59,738 bases of DNA from assembly GCF_009707125.1 (NCBI RefSeq), contig NZ_WLVL01000048.1:1-59738 (forward strand), written 5' to 3'. Made by a program: the position numbers and the translations under genes. This stretch comes from Arsenicicoccus cauae (lineage in GTDB: Bacteria; Actinomycetota; Actinomycetes; Actinomycetales; Dermatophilaceae). Positions within the stretch are counted from its first letter, which is position 1, and each line of letters opens with the position of its first letter. Positions 1 through 9,405 of this stretch are shown here, in pieces. The notes beneath the pieces are model-generated. The model saw only the letters and a program-made list of their open reading frames with translations. It had not been told where the DNA came from and did no database searches.

Positions 1-2
1 AG

Positions 3-494
3 GCGAGCCGGGCCGGCAGGGCCGCGGACCGGGCGCGCGCCGCCGCCAAGGCCGCGGACCGGTCCGCGACCCGCGCGCTGCGCCGCGTGCCCGGCTACCT
101 CCGGGGCAGCGCCTTCTCCGTCGCAGCCCCCAACCCGCGCGCCAAGAAGGCCATCGACTTCGCGATGGCGCAGGTCGGCGACTGGTACCTCTGGGGAGGG
201 GCCGGCCCCGACCGCTGGGACTGCTCGGGCCTCGTCCAGGGCGCCTGGGGCGCGGCCGGCTCCCGCCTGGACCACTACTCCGGCTCGCAGTGGGCGCAGA
301 CCCAGCGGCTCCCGCTGTCGCAGCTCCAGCCGGGCGATCTCGTGTTCTTCGGCAAGGACGCGGCCTCGATCCACCACGTGGGCCTCTACATCGGCGACGG
401 CAAGATGGTCAACGCCCCGCACACCGGGGCGCAGGTGCGCGTCGAGTCGATGTACTGGTCCGACCTTCTGCCCTACGGCGGTCGCGTGCGCTGA
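3..494 (+). CDS. NlpC/P60 family peptidoglycan endopeptidase, 5'-truncated
   Basis: This is the C-terminal part of a cell-wall hydrolase; the frame is open to the left edge, so the start lies outside the window. The first ~28 codons are Ala/Arg-rich, resembling the end of a coiled-coil or linker. The NlpC/P60 catalytic domain follows: the nucleophile Cys lies in WDCSGLVQGAWG and the His in HHVGLYIGDGKM, with a terminal PYGG. The family cleaves D-Glu-meso-DAP type peptide bonds outside the membrane (RipA-like enzymes in actinobacteria). It converges on ppa, with a hairpin terminator between them. The family is certain from the motifs; the exact substrate and full domain layout are not visible. 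Confidence 0.9.
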   Translation, partial: ASRAGRAADRARAAAKAADRSATRALRRVPGYLRGSAFSVAAPNPRAKKAIDFAMAQVGDWYLWGGAGPDRWDCSGLVQGAWGAAGSRLDHYSGSQWAQTQRLPLSQLQPGDLVFFGKDAASIHHVGLYIGDGKMVNAPHTGAQVRVESMYWSDLLPYGGRVR

Positions 495-549
495 CGCGAA
501 GGGGCCTCCGCTGCGAGGGGGCCTGCGCCGCTACAGGGGCGGGGTGCAG

Positions 550-589
550 CGAGAGCGGCGACCCTCCGGGTGGAGGACCGCCGCTCTCG
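550..589. terminator. hairpin between convergent NlpC gene and ppa
   Basis: Perfect 11-bp inverted repeat CGAGAGCGGCG (550-560) / CGCCGCTCTCG (579-589), with an inner CCTCC/GGAGG pair (563-567/572-576). It lies between two converging stop codons, so it probably terminates both. There is no T-tract on either side, as is common for actinobacterial hairpins. Confidence 0.6.
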
Positions 590-625
590 GCATACGGGGT
601 CTGACCGGGCAGGTCGGGCGGCCCG

Positions 626-1150
626 TCAGTGCGACTGGTGCGGAGCGGGCCAGCGCAGGGTCGTGACGTTGTTGTCCTTGGCGCGCTGGAGGGCCTCGAG
701 GACGATCTCCTCGGCCCGCTCGCGACCGGCCCAGAAGGCGCCCTCGACGGACTTGCCGGGCTCGAGGTCCTTGTAGGTCTCGAAGAAGTGCTGGATCTCG
801 AGCCGGTCGAAGTCGCTGATGTGGTCGAGCTCGGTGATGTGCTCCTGGCGCGGGTCGCCGGCCGGGATGCACAGCAGCTTGTCGTCGCCGCCGGCCTCGT
901 CGCGCATGTGGAACAGGCCGATGGGGCGCGCCCGCACGAGGCACCCGGGGAAGGTCGGCTCGTCGAGCAGGACCAGGGCGTCGAGCGGGTCGCCGTCCTC
1001 GCCGAGGCTGTCCTCGACGTAGCCGTAGTCGGCGGGGTAGCGGGTGGACGTGAACAGCATGCGGTCCAGGCGGATCCGGCCGGACTCGTGGTCGACCTCG
1101 TACTTGTTGCGGTGACCCGACGGGATCTCGATGGTGACGTCCAGCTCCAC
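626..1150 (-). CDS. ppa: inorganic pyrophosphatase
   Basis: Soluble family I pyrophosphatase (174 aa) that hydrolyses PPi to two phosphates and so drives biosynthetic reactions in the cytoplasm. The metal-binding signature EDGDPLDALVLL is intact, and the N-terminal TIEIPSGHRNKYE and the YPADYGYV stretch are typical of the family. The start is a GTG with AAAGGGG 6 nt upstream. It is divergent from dacB, as in the mycobacterial ppa-dacB pair, and converges on the NlpC/P60 gene. Confidence 0.97.
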   Translation of the reverse strand: MELDVTIEIPSGHRNKYEVDHESGRIRLDRMLFTSTRYPADYGYVEDSLGEDGDPLDALVLLDEPTFPGCLVRARPIGLFHMRDEAGGDDKLLCIPAGDPRQEHITELDHISDFDRLEIQHFFETYKDLEPGKSVEGAFWAGRERAEEIVLEALQRAKDNNVTTLRWPAPHQSH

Positions 1151-1196
1151 TGGTGGCCCCTTTGCGTGGCTATCGGCGCAGCCCGGCGCGCTGGCC

Positions 1197-1202
1197 TAGG
1201 CT
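1197..1202 (+). promoter_or_regulatory. -10 element TAGGCT upstream of dacB
   Basis: TAGGCT lies about 55 nt before the dacB GTG start, in the short divergent gap with ppa. The same hexamer precedes several other genes in this window (25600, 26558, 33984, 34268). No convincing -35 is seen. Confidence 0.45.
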
Positions 1203-1257
1203 GCAAGACGGTCGATCAATCGTTGGCCACCAACCTACCCACAGACAAGGGGTGGCC

Positions 1258-2694
1258 GTGCGCCGGATGACGCTAATCGCGGGCGCCGCCACGCTCGGTG
1301 TGGCCGTTGCCACATACGGCGTGCTGGACGCGCACGACAGGGTCCCCGGCATCCTCACGATCGACCGCGACCCCTCGACGCCCGGCGCCACCGCCGCGGC
1401 CGGCGCCCCGGTCACCTCGGACGGCGCCCCCGTGCCGCGCGTGACGGTGCCGACCCCCGCCGGCTCCGCGACCTCGACGGCTGCCCCCGCACCGGCGGCG
1501 GGAGCCCTGCGCGGCGCCCTCGCCCCGGCCCTCGCGGACCCCCGGCTGGGGCCCTCGGTCGGGCTGACGGTCCGCGACGGTATGACGGGCGCGCACCTGC
1601 TGGACGTGGCCGCCGACCAGCCGCGGACCCCCGCCTCGACGACCAAGCTCCTGACGGCCGCCGCTGTCGTGCCCGCGCTCGGCCCGGAGACCCGGCTCGT
1701 CACCTCGACCGTCCTCGCCCCCGACGGCCGGGTCGTGCTGCGGGCCGGGGGCGACATGATGCTGGCGCGGGGACCGTCCCGCCCGGGCGAGGTGCAGGGG
1801 CACGCCGGGGTGGCGACCCTGGCCGCCCAGACGGCGGCGGCGCTGCGCTCGGCCGGGCGCACCACCGTCACGCTCGGCCTGGACCTGAGCCACGCGGCGG
1901 GCCCCGACTACGCCCCGACGTGGGACCGTGCCTACCTGGGCGAGGCGATCGTCGGCAAGGTGGCCATGCTCGGGCTCGCGGACGGCCTGGTGGCCCCCGG
2001 GGCCCCGGCGCCCGCCGACCCGGCCGGCGAGGTGGCCGCGGTGCTGCGGACCGAGCTGGGGCGCGCGGGCATCTCGGTGCGGGGCGACCTGGTCCGTTCG
2101 GCGGCGCCCGCGGGCAGCCGCGCGCTCGCGTCGGTGTCGTCGGCGCCGGTCGCCGACGTGATGGCGGTGGCGCTGGCCCGCAGCGACAACGCCGTGACCG
2201 AGTCGCTGGCCCGCCAGGCGGCGACGCGGGCCGGGGCGAGCGGCGGCTTCGCCGCGGCGGCCCGGTGGGTGCAGGGCGAGCTCGCCCGACGGGGATACGA
2301 CCTGACGGGTGTCCGCCTCGCCGACACCAGCGGTCTGTCCGCGGGGACGACGGTCCCGGCCCGCCTCGTCGGGGACGTGCTCGTGGCGGGCACCTCCGGC
2401 CGTGACCCCGGCATGGCGCGCGTCGTCGAGGACCTGCCGGTGGCGGGCCTGTCCGGCACGCTGGCCGGGCGCTACGTGGCCGGGGCGTCGGCGGCCGGGG
2501 CGGGGGTCGTGCGGGCCAAGACCGGCACCCTCACCGGCATCAGCTCGCTGGGCGGCACCGTGGTCGACGCGGACGGCCGGCTGCTCGCCTTCGCCGTGCT
2601 GGCCGACGACGTCCCGGCGGCGGGAGGGACGGAGGGCGCCCGCGCGGCCCTGGACGCCCTGGTGACGCGGCTGGCGACGTGCGGGTGCCGGTGA
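1258..2694 (+). CDS. dacB: D-alanyl-D-alanine carboxypeptidase/endopeptidase (PBP4/DacB family)
   Basis: Class C-type low-molecular-weight penicillin-binding protein (478 aa) that trims or cleaves peptidoglycan stem peptides outside the membrane. An N-terminal hydrophobic stretch (about residues 5-20) acts as signal or anchor and is followed by a Pro/Ala/Thr-rich linker. All three active-site motifs are present: STTK (127-130), SDN (309-311) and KTG (421-423). I chose GTG 1258 because AAGGGG lies 5 nt upstream; an in-frame GTG at 1153 would start inside the divergent ppa promoter region and has no ribosome-binding site. The next gene begins about 200 bp further on. Confidence 0.95.
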   Translation: MRRMTLIAGAATLGVAVATYGVLDAHDRVPGILTIDRDPSTPGATAAAGAPVTSDGAPVPRVTVPTPAGSATSTAAPAPAAGALRGALAPALADPRLGPSVGLTVRDGMTGAHLLDVAADQPRTPASTTKLLTAAAVVPALGPETRLVTSTVLAPDGRVVLRAGGDMMLARGPSRPGEVQGHAGVATLAAQTAAALRSAGRTTVTLGLDLSHAAGPDYAPTWDRAYLGEAIVGKVAMLGLADGLVAPGAPAPADPAGEVAAVLRTELGRAGISVRGDLVRSAAPAGSRALASVSSAPVADVMAVALARSDNAVTESLARQAATRAGASGGFAAAARWVQGELARRGYDLTGVRLADTSGLSAGTTVPARLVGDVLVAGTSGRDPGMARVVEDLPVAGLSGTLAGRYVAGASAAGAGVVRAKTGTLTGISSLGGTVVDADGRLLAFAVLADDVPAAGGTEGARAALDALVTRLATCGCR

Positions 2695-2758
2695 CCGGGC
2701 GCTCTCCGTCTGGACGGCCCTTCTGCGTCTCGGCCCGCCGCGCCCGTCTCGGGCTGCA

Positions 2759-2841
2759 GCACGACACCGGTGGCGGGGCACCAGACCGGGGACGCGGCAC
2801 GAGACCGGCGACGCAGCACGAGACGGGCGGTCCGGCATACC
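2759..2841 (+). repeat. 19-bp tandem repeat, about 4.4 copies
   Basis: Imperfect units beginning GCACSAGACCGG start at 2759, 2778, 2797 and 2816, and a fifth start (GCATACCGACACC) falls at 2835, so the spacing is exactly 19 bp throughout. The array lies in the 197-bp gap between dacB and the metalloprotease gene. Its function is not evident. Confidence 0.7.
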
Positions 2842-2891
2842 GACACCGCCACCGAGGGAACGGATCACCACCCCGAGAGGTTGACCTCCTC

Positions 2892-3974
2892 ATGAGCCAG
2901 GACACCAGGCAGGACCACCGTCCCGACCCGACCATCGAGCTCGTCGACTGGGACTTCGCCGCCGCCACGGGCCGCCGCCTCGTGCCGCGCGGCCCCCAGG
3001 TCACCCCGGCCGAGGCCGCCGACGCGGTCCACGCCCTGCGCGACGCCGCCGCGCGCTCCGCCCAGCACGTCGCCGACACCGCCCGGATGCACGCCCCCGC
3101 GAGCGCCGAGCCCGCCCGCGTGGTGGACCGTGCCGGCTGGATCGACGCCAACGTCCGCTCCATGCGGGGGATGATCGCGCCGGTGCAGGACAAGCTCCTC
3201 GCCTCGCGCGCGACGCCGGTCGGGCCCGCCGCCGCGGCCGTCGGGAGCAAGGTCACGGGCGGGGAGACCGGCGCGCTGATGGCCTTCCTCGCGAGCAAGG
3301 TGCTCGGGCAATACGACCTGGCGCCCGGCGGCACGCCCCAGCTGCTCCTGGTCGCCCCCAACGTCGTGGAGGTGGAGCGCGAGCTCGAGCTCGACCCTGC
3401 GGACTTCCGGCAGTGGGTGTGCCTGCACGAGGAGACCCACCGCGTGCAGTTCACCGCCGTGCCGTGGCTGCGCGAGCACATGCTCGGGCGCACGCGGGCG
3501 CTGAGCGTCGACCTCGTGCCCGATGCCGACCAGCTGGCCGCGCGCCTCGCGATGGTGGTGCGCAACCTGCCCGACGCGGTGCGTGAGGGCGGCAACGGCC
3601 TCTCCGACCTGGTCACGACCCCCGAGCAGCGGGAGGAGATCGCCCGCCTGACGGCCATCATGAGCCTGCTCGAGGGCCACGCGGACGTGATCATGGACGA
3701 CGTGGGACCGGCCGTCATCCCCACCGTGGACACCATCCGCGCGAAGTTCGACGAGCGTCGTGGTGGCCGCTCCTCGCTCGACCGGGTCGTGCGGCGGCTG
3801 CTCGGGCTCGAGGCCAAGATGCGGCAGTACTCCGACGGCGCGACCTTCGTCCGGGGCGTCGTCGACGAGGTCGGGATGGACGGCTTCAACGCCGTCTGGG
3901 CGTCGCCCGAGACCCTCCCGTCCCCGGCGGAGATCGGCGACCACCGGCTGTGGCTCGCCCGGGTCCACGGCTGA
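2892..3974 (+). CDS. zinc-dependent metalloprotease (DUF2342 / F420-biosynthesis-associated family)
   Basis: Predicted zincin-like hydrolase (360 aa) of the actinobacterial DUF2342 family, found between dacB and tilS in many actinobacteria (Rv3626c position in M. tuberculosis). The zinc site HEETH is at residues 179-183, and a second conserved acidic/His motif EGHAD starts at residue 261. No signal peptide is seen, so a cytoplasmic location is likely. The substrate is unknown. Start ATG 2892 has GAGAGG 11 nt upstream; the SD can pair with CCTC just before the ATG (4-bp stem), which might damp translation. Confidence 0.85.
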   Translation: MSQDTRQDHRPDPTIELVDWDFAAATGRRLVPRGPQVTPAEAADAVHALRDAAARSAQHVADTARMHAPASAEPARVVDRAGWIDANVRSMRGMIAPVQDKLLASRATPVGPAAAAVGSKVTGGETGALMAFLASKVLGQYDLAPGGTPQLLLVAPNVVEVERELELDPADFRQWVCLHEETHRVQFTAVPWLREHMLGRTRALSVDLVPDADQLAARLAMVVRNLPDAVREGGNGLSDLVTTPEQREEIARLTAIMSLLEGHADVIMDDVGPAVIPTVDTIRAKFDERRGGRSSLDRVVRRLLGLEAKMRQYSDGATFVRGVVDEVGMDGFNAVWASPETLPSPAEIGDHRLWLARVHG

Positions 3975-3997
3975 GCGCCCCGCCCCAGCCAGGCCGT

Positions 3998-4993
3998 ATG
4001 CCGTCCCCGCCCGCCGCCGTCGCCGCCTGCCGTCTCGCGGCGCGGCGGCTGCTCGGCGAGCTCCCCGAGGGCCTCGTCCTCGTGGGGTGCAGCGGCGGGA
4101 CCGACTCGCTGGCGCTCGCCAGCGTGGTGGCCTTCGAGGTCGACAAGACCGGCCGCCCGGCGGGGGCCGTCGTGGTGGACCACGGGCTCCAGGACGGGTC
4201 CGCCGAGGTGGCCGACCGGGCCGCCGCGCAGTGCCGGGGGCTGGGCCTGGACCCCGTCGTCGTGCGCCGCGTCGAGGTCGCCCGGGAGCACCCCGGCGGG
4301 CCTGAGGACGCCGCTCGCGACGCCCGCCACGCCGCCCTCGTCGCCGAGGCCGAGCGGCTGGAGGCGGTCGCCGTGCTGCTGGCCCACACCCGTGACGACC
4401 AGGCCGAGCAGGTGCTCCTCGGGCTGGCCCGTGGCTCCGGCGCCCGGTCCCTGGCGGGCATGCCGCCACGCCGCGGCCTGCTCGCCCGCCCCTTCCTCGC
4501 GGTGACCCGGGCCGACACGGCGGCCGTGTGCGCGCACGACGGCCTCGACCCCTGGCAGGACCCGCACAACGCCGACCCCGCCTACGCCCGCGTGCGGGCG
4601 CGCGGCGCCATGACGGTGCTGGAGGAGGCGCTGGGCCCCGGCATACGGGATGCCCTGGCGCGCTCGGCCGACCGGCTGCGGGCCGACGCGGACGCCCTCG
4701 ACCAGCTGGCCGCCACCTGGCTGGCGCAGCAGGCAGAGGTGCCGACCAGCCTGCCTGCGCACGCGCTCGCGAGCCAGCCCGAGGCCGTCCGCACCCGCGT
4801 GCTGCGCCTCGCCGCGCTGGCCGCCGGTGCTCCGTCGGGGGCGTTGACCGCCGCGCACGTCCTCGCGACCGACCGGCTCCTGACACACTGGCGGGGGCAG
4901 GGTCCCGTGTCCCTGCCGGGGCACCTGGTCGCGGCCCGGACGCCTGGACGGGCCGGTCGGATCATGATCGGGCCCGCCGATCGGGTTGAATGA
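3998..4993 (+). CDS. tilS: tRNA(Ile)-lysidine synthase
   Basis: Converts cytidine 34 of the tRNA-Ile CAU anticodon to lysidine, using ATP and lysine, so that the tRNA reads AUA. The N-type ATP-pyrophosphatase P-loop SGGTDS is at residues 32-37, followed by VVDHGLQ and HTRDDQAEQVLL, all typical of TilS. At 331 aa it has the short actinobacterial C-terminus. ATG 3998 was chosen; an in-frame GTG at 3950 would overlap the previous gene by 25 nt. It lies 24 bp after the metalloprotease and 64 bp before hpt, the usual tilS-hpt-ftsH order. Confidence 0.95.
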   Translation: MPSPPAAVAACRLAARRLLGELPEGLVLVGCSGGTDSLALASVVAFEVDKTGRPAGAVVVDHGLQDGSAEVADRAAAQCRGLGLDPVVVRRVEVAREHPGGPEDAARDARHAALVAEAERLEAVAVLLAHTRDDQAEQVLLGLARGSGARSLAGMPPRRGLLARPFLAVTRADTAAVCAHDGLDPWQDPHNADPAYARVRARGAMTVLEEALGPGIRDALARSADRLRADADALDQLAATWLAQQAEVPTSLPAHALASQPEAVRTRVLRLAALAAGAPSGALTAAHVLATDRLLTHWRGQGPVSLPGHLVAARTPGRAGRIMIGPADRVE

Positions 4994-5057
4994 ACGCCGG
5001 CGGGACCGCCGAGGCCCCACCGAGACCACGCGCAACGAGCCGGACCGAGGAGACGCA

Positions 5058-5609
5058 GTGCAAGCGAGCGACATGGGTGACGACCTCGCCGAGGTGCTCT
5101 ACACCGAGCAGCAGATCCAGGAGCGCCTGGCGGAGCTGGCCGGCGAGATCTGGCGGGACTACGAGGGCAAGGACGTCCTGCTCGTGGGCGTGCTCAAGGG
5201 CGCCGTCATGGTCATGGCGGACCTCATGCGCCACCTGCCGGGCAGCGTGGAGATGGACTGGATGGCGATCTCGTCCTACGGCTCGGGCACCAAGAGCTCA
5301 GGCGTCGTGCGGATCCTCAAGGACCTCGACACCGACATCACCGACCGGCACGTCCTCATCGTGGAGGACATCATCGACTCGGGTCTCACCCTGTCGTGGA
5401 CCCGCTCCAACCTGGAGTCCCGCAAGCCGGCCTCGCTGGAGATCATGACGCTGCTGCGCAAGCCGGACGTCGTCAAGGTCCAGATCGACGTCCGCTACGT
5501 CGGCTTCGACATCCCCGACGAGTTCGTCGTCGGCTACGGACTCGACTACGACCAGCAGTACCGCAACCTGCGCGAGATCGGGCTGCTCGCCCCGCACGTC
5601 TACAGCTGA
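5058..5609 (+). CDS. hpt: hypoxanthine phosphoribosyltransferase
   Basis: Purine-salvage enzyme (183 aa) joining hypoxanthine or guanine to PRPP to give IMP or GMP. The PRPP-binding motif VEDIIDSGLTL is at residues 102-112 and the KGAVMVMADLMRHL segment precedes it, as in bacterial Hpt. GTG 5058 has GAGGAG 5 nt upstream and is preferred to the upstream ATG 4986 and the internal ATG 5073. It sits between tilS and ftsH, a conserved arrangement in Gram-positive bacteria. Confidence 0.97.
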   Translation: MQASDMGDDLAEVLYTEQQIQERLAELAGEIWRDYEGKDVLLVGVLKGAVMVMADLMRHLPGSVEMDWMAISSYGSGTKSSGVVRILKDLDTDITDRHVLIVEDIIDSGLTLSWTRSNLESRKPASLEIMTLLRKPDVVKVQIDVRYVGFDIPDEFVVGYGLDYDQQYRNLREIGLLAPHVYS

Positions 5610-5765
5610 CGGGCGCCGGCGCCGACCGTATGCCGCGAGCCGGGCCCACCGCAGGCCCTCGCAGGCGCTCGGACCGGCCGGAACACCTCAGATCGCTCGC
5701 TCGTTGTCCCCCTCGGTGCCGGCAACGGTCTCTCAACTCCTCGGCCTCGGCCGAACCGCTTGATC

Positions 5766-5796
5766 AGGAAGGGACGGGGTCGCACCCCGCACGTAC
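5766..5796 (+). promoter_or_regulatory. ftsH ribosome-binding site with hairpin in the spacer
   Basis: The only good Shine-Dalgarno sequence, AGGAAGGGA (5766-5774), is 22 nt from the ftsH ATG. The spacer contains a perfect stem-loop CGGGGT-CGC-ACCCCG (5775-5789). If folded, it leaves 7 nt (5790-5796) between SD and ATG, the normal distance. Spacer hairpins that restore SD spacing are known from phage T4 gene 38. No convincing promoter was seen in the rest of the 187-bp gap. Confidence 0.5.
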
Positions 5797-7869
5797 ATGA
5801 ACGCGAAGCGCATCGCACGAAGCCCCTGGATGTGGCTGGTCGTCGTCAGCCTGCTGATCGCCGCCTGGCTGTCCGTCGGGCAGCAGTCGGACTTCCGCGA
5901 GGTTGACACGTCGGCCGCGGTCCAGCTGATCCAGCAGGACAAGGTGGAGTCGGCCAAGCTGGTCGACGGCAACCGCATCGACCTGACCCTCAAGGACGGC
6001 AGCGAGTACACCGGCGGCAAGGTCAAGGACGCCAAGCACGTCCGGGCGCACTACATCGAGCCGCGCGGTCCCGAGCTGGTCAAGCTCCTCGACGCGCACA
6101 AGCCCTCCCAGGGCTACGACGAGCAGCCGCCGACGGACTCGCCCTTCCTCGCGCTGCTCGGCTACCTGCTGCCGCTGCTGCTCTTCGGTGCCTTCGCGTG
6201 GTTCATCATGAGCTCGATGCAGGGCGGCGGCTCCAAGGTCATGCAGTTCGGCAAGTCCAAGGCCAAGCTGGCCACCAAGGACATGCCGCAGGTGACCTTC
6301 GACGACGTGGCCGGCGCGGACGAGGCGGTCGAGGAGCTGCAGGAGATCAAGGAGTTCCTCGTCGAGCCCGAGAAGTTCGCGGCCGTCGGCGCCAAGATCC
6401 CCAAGGGCGTCTTGCTCTACGGCCAGCCCGGAACCGGCAAGACCCTGCTCGCCCGCGCCGTCGCCGGCGAGGCCGGGGTCCCGTTCTTCTCGATCTCCGG
6501 GTCGGACTTCGTCGAGATGTTCGTCGGCGTGGGTGCCTCCCGCGTGCGCGACCTGTTCGAGCAGGCGAAGGCCAGCGCCCCGGCCATCATCTTCGTCGAC
6601 GAGATCGACGCCGTGGGTCGCCACCGCGGCGCGGGGCTCGGCGGCGGCCACGACGAGCGCGAGCAGACGCTCAACCAGCTGCTCGTCGAGATGGACGGCT
6701 TCGACGTCAAGACCAATGTCATCCTCATCGCGGCGACCAACCGCCCCGACATCCTGGACCCGGCGCTGCTGCGCCCGGGCCGGTTCGACCGGCAGATCGC
6801 GGTCGAGGCCCCCGACATGCTCGGCCGCCACCACATCCTGCAGGTGCACGCCAAGTCCAAGCCGCTCGCCGAGGACGTCGACCTGATGACCGTCGCGCGG
6901 CGCACCCCCGGTATGACGGGTGCCGACCTCGCCAACGTGCTCAACGAGGCCGCGCTGCTCACCGCCCGGTCCAACCAGCTGCAGATCACCAATGCCATCG
7001 TCGACGAGGCGATCGACCGCGTGATCGCCGGACCGCAGAAGCGCACGCGCATCATGTCGGCCAAGGAGAAGAAGATCACGGCCTACCACGAGGGCGGGCA
7101 CGCGCTCGTGGCGGCGTCGATGCGTCACACGGACCCGGTCAGCAAGATCACGATCCTGCCCCGCGGCCGTGCCCTCGGCTACACGATGGTCCTGCCCAAC
7201 GACGACAAGTACTCCACGACCCGCAACGAGATCCTCGACCAGCTGGCCTACGCCCTGGGCGGTCGGGTCGCGGAGGAGATGATCTTCCACGACCCCACCA
7301 CGGGTGCCTCCAACGACATCGAGAAGGCCACGAGCATGGCCCGCAAGATGGTCACGCAGTTCGGGATGTCCGAGCGGGTGGGTGCGATCAAGCTGGGCCA
7401 GGAGCAGGGCGAGGTCTTCCTCGGTCGCGACTACGGCCACCAGCGCGACTACTCCGAGAAGGTCGCGGGCATCGTCGACGAGGAGGTCCGCCGCCTCATC
7501 GAGTACGCCCACGACGAGGCCTGGCACGCGCTGCGCGAGAACCGCGACGTGCTCGACCGCCTCGTGCTCGAGCTGCTCGAGAAGGAGACGCTCGGTCGCG
7601 AGGAGCTGGCCGTGATCTTTGCGGACGTCGTCAAGCGCCCCGAGCGCCCGGTGTGGCTGTCCAGCGAGGACCGGCAGGTCAGCAACCGTCCCCCGGTGCT
7701 GACCCCGGCGGAGGAGATGGCGCTGCAGTCCGGCGAGCGCGCGACCGTCGAGGCCGTCGAGGCCCGGGTCGAGCAGCAGGTGGGCGACAACCCGGACCCG
7801 GAGCGCGAGCACCCTCCCACCCAGGTGATCGAGCTCCCCGGGGACGACCGGGTCGACCCGGGTCAGTGA
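5797..7869 (+). CDS. ftsH: ATP-dependent zinc metalloprotease FtsH
   Basis: Membrane AAA+ protease (690 aa) that extracts and degrades damaged membrane proteins and some short-lived regulators. TM1 spans about residues 10-28, an extracytoplasmic region follows, and TM2 about 116-138. The AAA module has Walker A GQPGTGKT (209-216), Walker B IIFVDEID (from 264) and the second region of homology ending PGRFDRQ. The zinc site HEGGH is at 431-435, and Asp507 in NDIEKAT is the probable third ligand. A charged C-terminal tail of about 60 residues is typical of actinobacteria. One base separates its stop from folE, so it is probably transcribed with the folate genes. Confidence 0.98.
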   Translation: MNAKRIARSPWMWLVVVSLLIAAWLSVGQQSDFREVDTSAAVQLIQQDKVESAKLVDGNRIDLTLKDGSEYTGGKVKDAKHVRAHYIEPRGPELVKLLDAHKPSQGYDEQPPTDSPFLALLGYLLPLLLFGAFAWFIMSSMQGGGSKVMQFGKSKAKLATKDMPQVTFDDVAGADEAVEELQEIKEFLVEPEKFAAVGAKIPKGVLLYGQPGTGKTLLARAVAGEAGVPFFSISGSDFVEMFVGVGASRVRDLFEQAKASAPAIIFVDEIDAVGRHRGAGLGGGHDEREQTLNQLLVEMDGFDVKTNVILIAATNRPDILDPALLRPGRFDRQIAVEAPDMLGRHHILQVHAKSKPLAEDVDLMTVARRTPGMTGADLANVLNEAALLTARSNQLQITNAIVDEAIDRVIAGPQKRTRIMSAKEKKITAYHEGGHALVAASMRHTDPVSKITILPRGRALGYTMVLPNDDKYSTTRNEILDQLAYALGGRVAEEMIFHDPTTGASNDIEKATSMARKMVTQFGMSERVGAIKLGQEQGEVFLGRDYGHQRDYSEKVAGIVDEEVRRLIEYAHDEAWHALRENRDVLDRLVLELLEKETLGREELAVIFADVVKRPERPVWLSSEDRQVSNRPPVLTPAEEMALQSGERATVEAVEARVEQQVGDNPDPEREHPPTQVIELPGDDRVDPGQ

Positions 7870-7870
7870 C

Positions 7871-8443
7871 GTGACGGTCGACCGCGCGCGGGCCGAGGCG
7901 GCCGTGCGGGAGCTGCTGCTCTCGATCGGCGAGGACCCGGACCGGGACGGCCTGCGCGACACACCGGCGCGGGTGGCGCGTGCCTACGACGAGATGTTCT
8001 CGGGGATCGGGCAGGACCCCGGCTCGGTGCTCGACGCCGTCTTCGAGATCGGGCACAGCGAGCTGATCCTGGTCCGGGACATCGAGGTCTACTCCACCTG
8101 TGAGCACCATCTCGTGCCCTTCCACGGCGTCGCGCACGTCGGCTACATCCCCGGCAAGGACGGGCGCGTCACGGGCCTGTCCAAGCTGGCGCGGCTCGTC
8201 GACGTCTATGCACGCCGGCCGCAGGTGCAGGAGCGTCTGACCACGCAGGTCGCGGACGCGCTGGTGCAGCACCTCCATCCCGGTGGCGCGATCGTCGTGC
8301 TCGAGTGCGAGCACCTGTGCATGTCCATGAGGGGCGTACGCAAGCCCGGCTCCCGGACCATCACCTCGGCGGTGCGCGGCCAGCTGCACGACCCCGCCAC
8401 CCGGGCCGAGGCGATGCAGCTCGCGCTCGGGGGCCGCGCGTGA
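7871..8443 (+). CDS. folE: GTP cyclohydrolase I
   Basis: First step of folate synthesis: GTP to 7,8-dihydroneopterin triphosphate (190 aa). The zinc ligands are visible as Cys77 and His80 in [10 protein letters not shown] and Cys150 in [10 protein letters not shown]. The conserved [12 protein letters not shown] segment lies between them. The GTG start is one base after the ftsH stop, and its stop overlaps the folP start. Confidence 0.98.
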   Translation: MTVDRARAEAAVRELLLSIGEDPDRDGLRDTPARVARAYDEMFSGIGQDPGSVLDAVFEIGHSELILVRDIEVYSTCEHHLVPFHGVAHVGYIPGKDGRVTGLSKLARLVDVYARRPQVQERLTTQVADALVQHLHPGGAIVVLECEHLCMSMRGVRKPGSRTITSAVRGQLHDPATRAEAMQLALGGRA

Positions 8444-9405
8444 TCGACCTGCGCCGCGACCGGGGGCGGCCCGTGCTGGTGGGCGTCCTCAACGTCACCC
8501 CCGACTCGTTCAGCGACGGGGGCCGGTGGTCCGATGCCCGGCGGGCGGTGGAGCACGGGCTCGAGCTCGCCCGCCACGGCGCCGACGTCGTCGACGTGGG
8601 CGGGGAGTCCACGCGGCCCGGCGCGACGCGGCCCCTCGTGTCCGAGGAGATCGACCGGGTCGTGCCGGTCGTGCGCGACCTGGTGGCTGCGGGGGTCACG
8701 GTGTCCGTCGACACGATGCGCGCGGAGGTCGCCGCGGCGGCGGTCGACGTGGGCGCCGCCGTCGTCAACGACGTCAGCGGCGGCCTCGGCGACCCCGCCA
8801 TCCGTGAGGTGGTCGCCCGCACGGGAGCCACCATGGTGGTGCAGCACTGGCGGGCCCACGGCGCCGACATGCAGCAGCAGGACCACCTGACCTACGACGA
8901 CGTCGTCACCGACGTCCGCGACGAGCTGGCGCAGCGGCTGGCCGAGCTGCGGGAGGCCGGCGTCCGCGACGAGCAGGTCGTCCTCGACCCCGGCATCGGC
9001 TTCTCCAAGACCGCGGCCCACAACTGGGAGCTCCTGCGTCGGCTGGACGAGCTCGCCGCCCTGGGACGCCCGCTCCTCGTCGGCACCTCCCGCAAGGCCT
9101 TTCTCGGGTCGCTGCTCGCGGACCCGCCGACCGAGGGCTCCGCCACGGCCGACGGTGCCCCGTCCGGGCAGCCCGTCCCGCGGCCTCCGCTCGAGCGCGA
9201 CACCGCGACGGCGGCCACCACCCTGCTCTGCGCCCAGGCCGGTGTCTGGGGAGTGCGGGTCCACGACGTGCGAGGGAGCGCCGATGCCCTGCGGGTGCTC
9301 GCCGCCTGGCAGGCCGGTATGCCGCCCGCCGCCGCGTTGCCCGTCGCCGCCTCGTCCGCTGCAGGGCCGAGGCGCGGCGTCCCGGGCGCCGGAGGTGCCC
9401 GATGA
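8440..9405 (+). CDS. folP: dihydropteroate synthase
   Basis: Condenses 6-hydroxymethyl-dihydropterin pyrophosphate with p-aminobenzoate; this is the sulfonamide target. TIM-barrel pterin-binding signatures are all present: [41 protein letters not shown] and GTSRKAFLG. At 321 aa it is slightly longer than usual because of an insertion after the SRK loop ([15 protein letters not shown]) and a C-terminal Ala/Pro-rich tail. GTG 8440 overlaps the folE stop (GTGA), so the two genes are translationally coupled. Confidence 0.97.
   Translation: MIDLRRDRGRPVLVGVLNVTPDSFSDGGRWSDARRAVEHGLELARHGADVVDVGGESTRPGATRPLVSEEIDRVVPVVRDLVAAGVTVSVDTMRAEVAAAAVDVGAAVVNDVSGGLGDPAIREVVARTGATMVVQHWRAHGADMQQQDHLTYDDVVTDVRDELAQRLAELREAGVRDEQVVLDPGIGFSKTAAHNWELLRRLDELAALGRPLLVGTSRKAFLGSLLADPPTEGSATADGAPSGQPVPRPPLERDTATAATTLLCAQAGVWGVRVHDVRGSADALRVLAAWQAGMPPAAALPVAASSAAGPRRGVPGAGGAR

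Noticed and set aside
1153-1257. Longer dacB start at GTG 1153
   Set aside because: It would begin 3 nt from the divergent ppa start, without a ribosome-binding site, and adds a non-signal-like N-terminus before the hydrophobic segment.
5764-7962. 732-codon open frame on the minus strand opposite ftsH
   Set aside because: Long antisense frames are expected in DNA this GC-rich; it lacks family motifs and overlaps an unmistakable ftsH.
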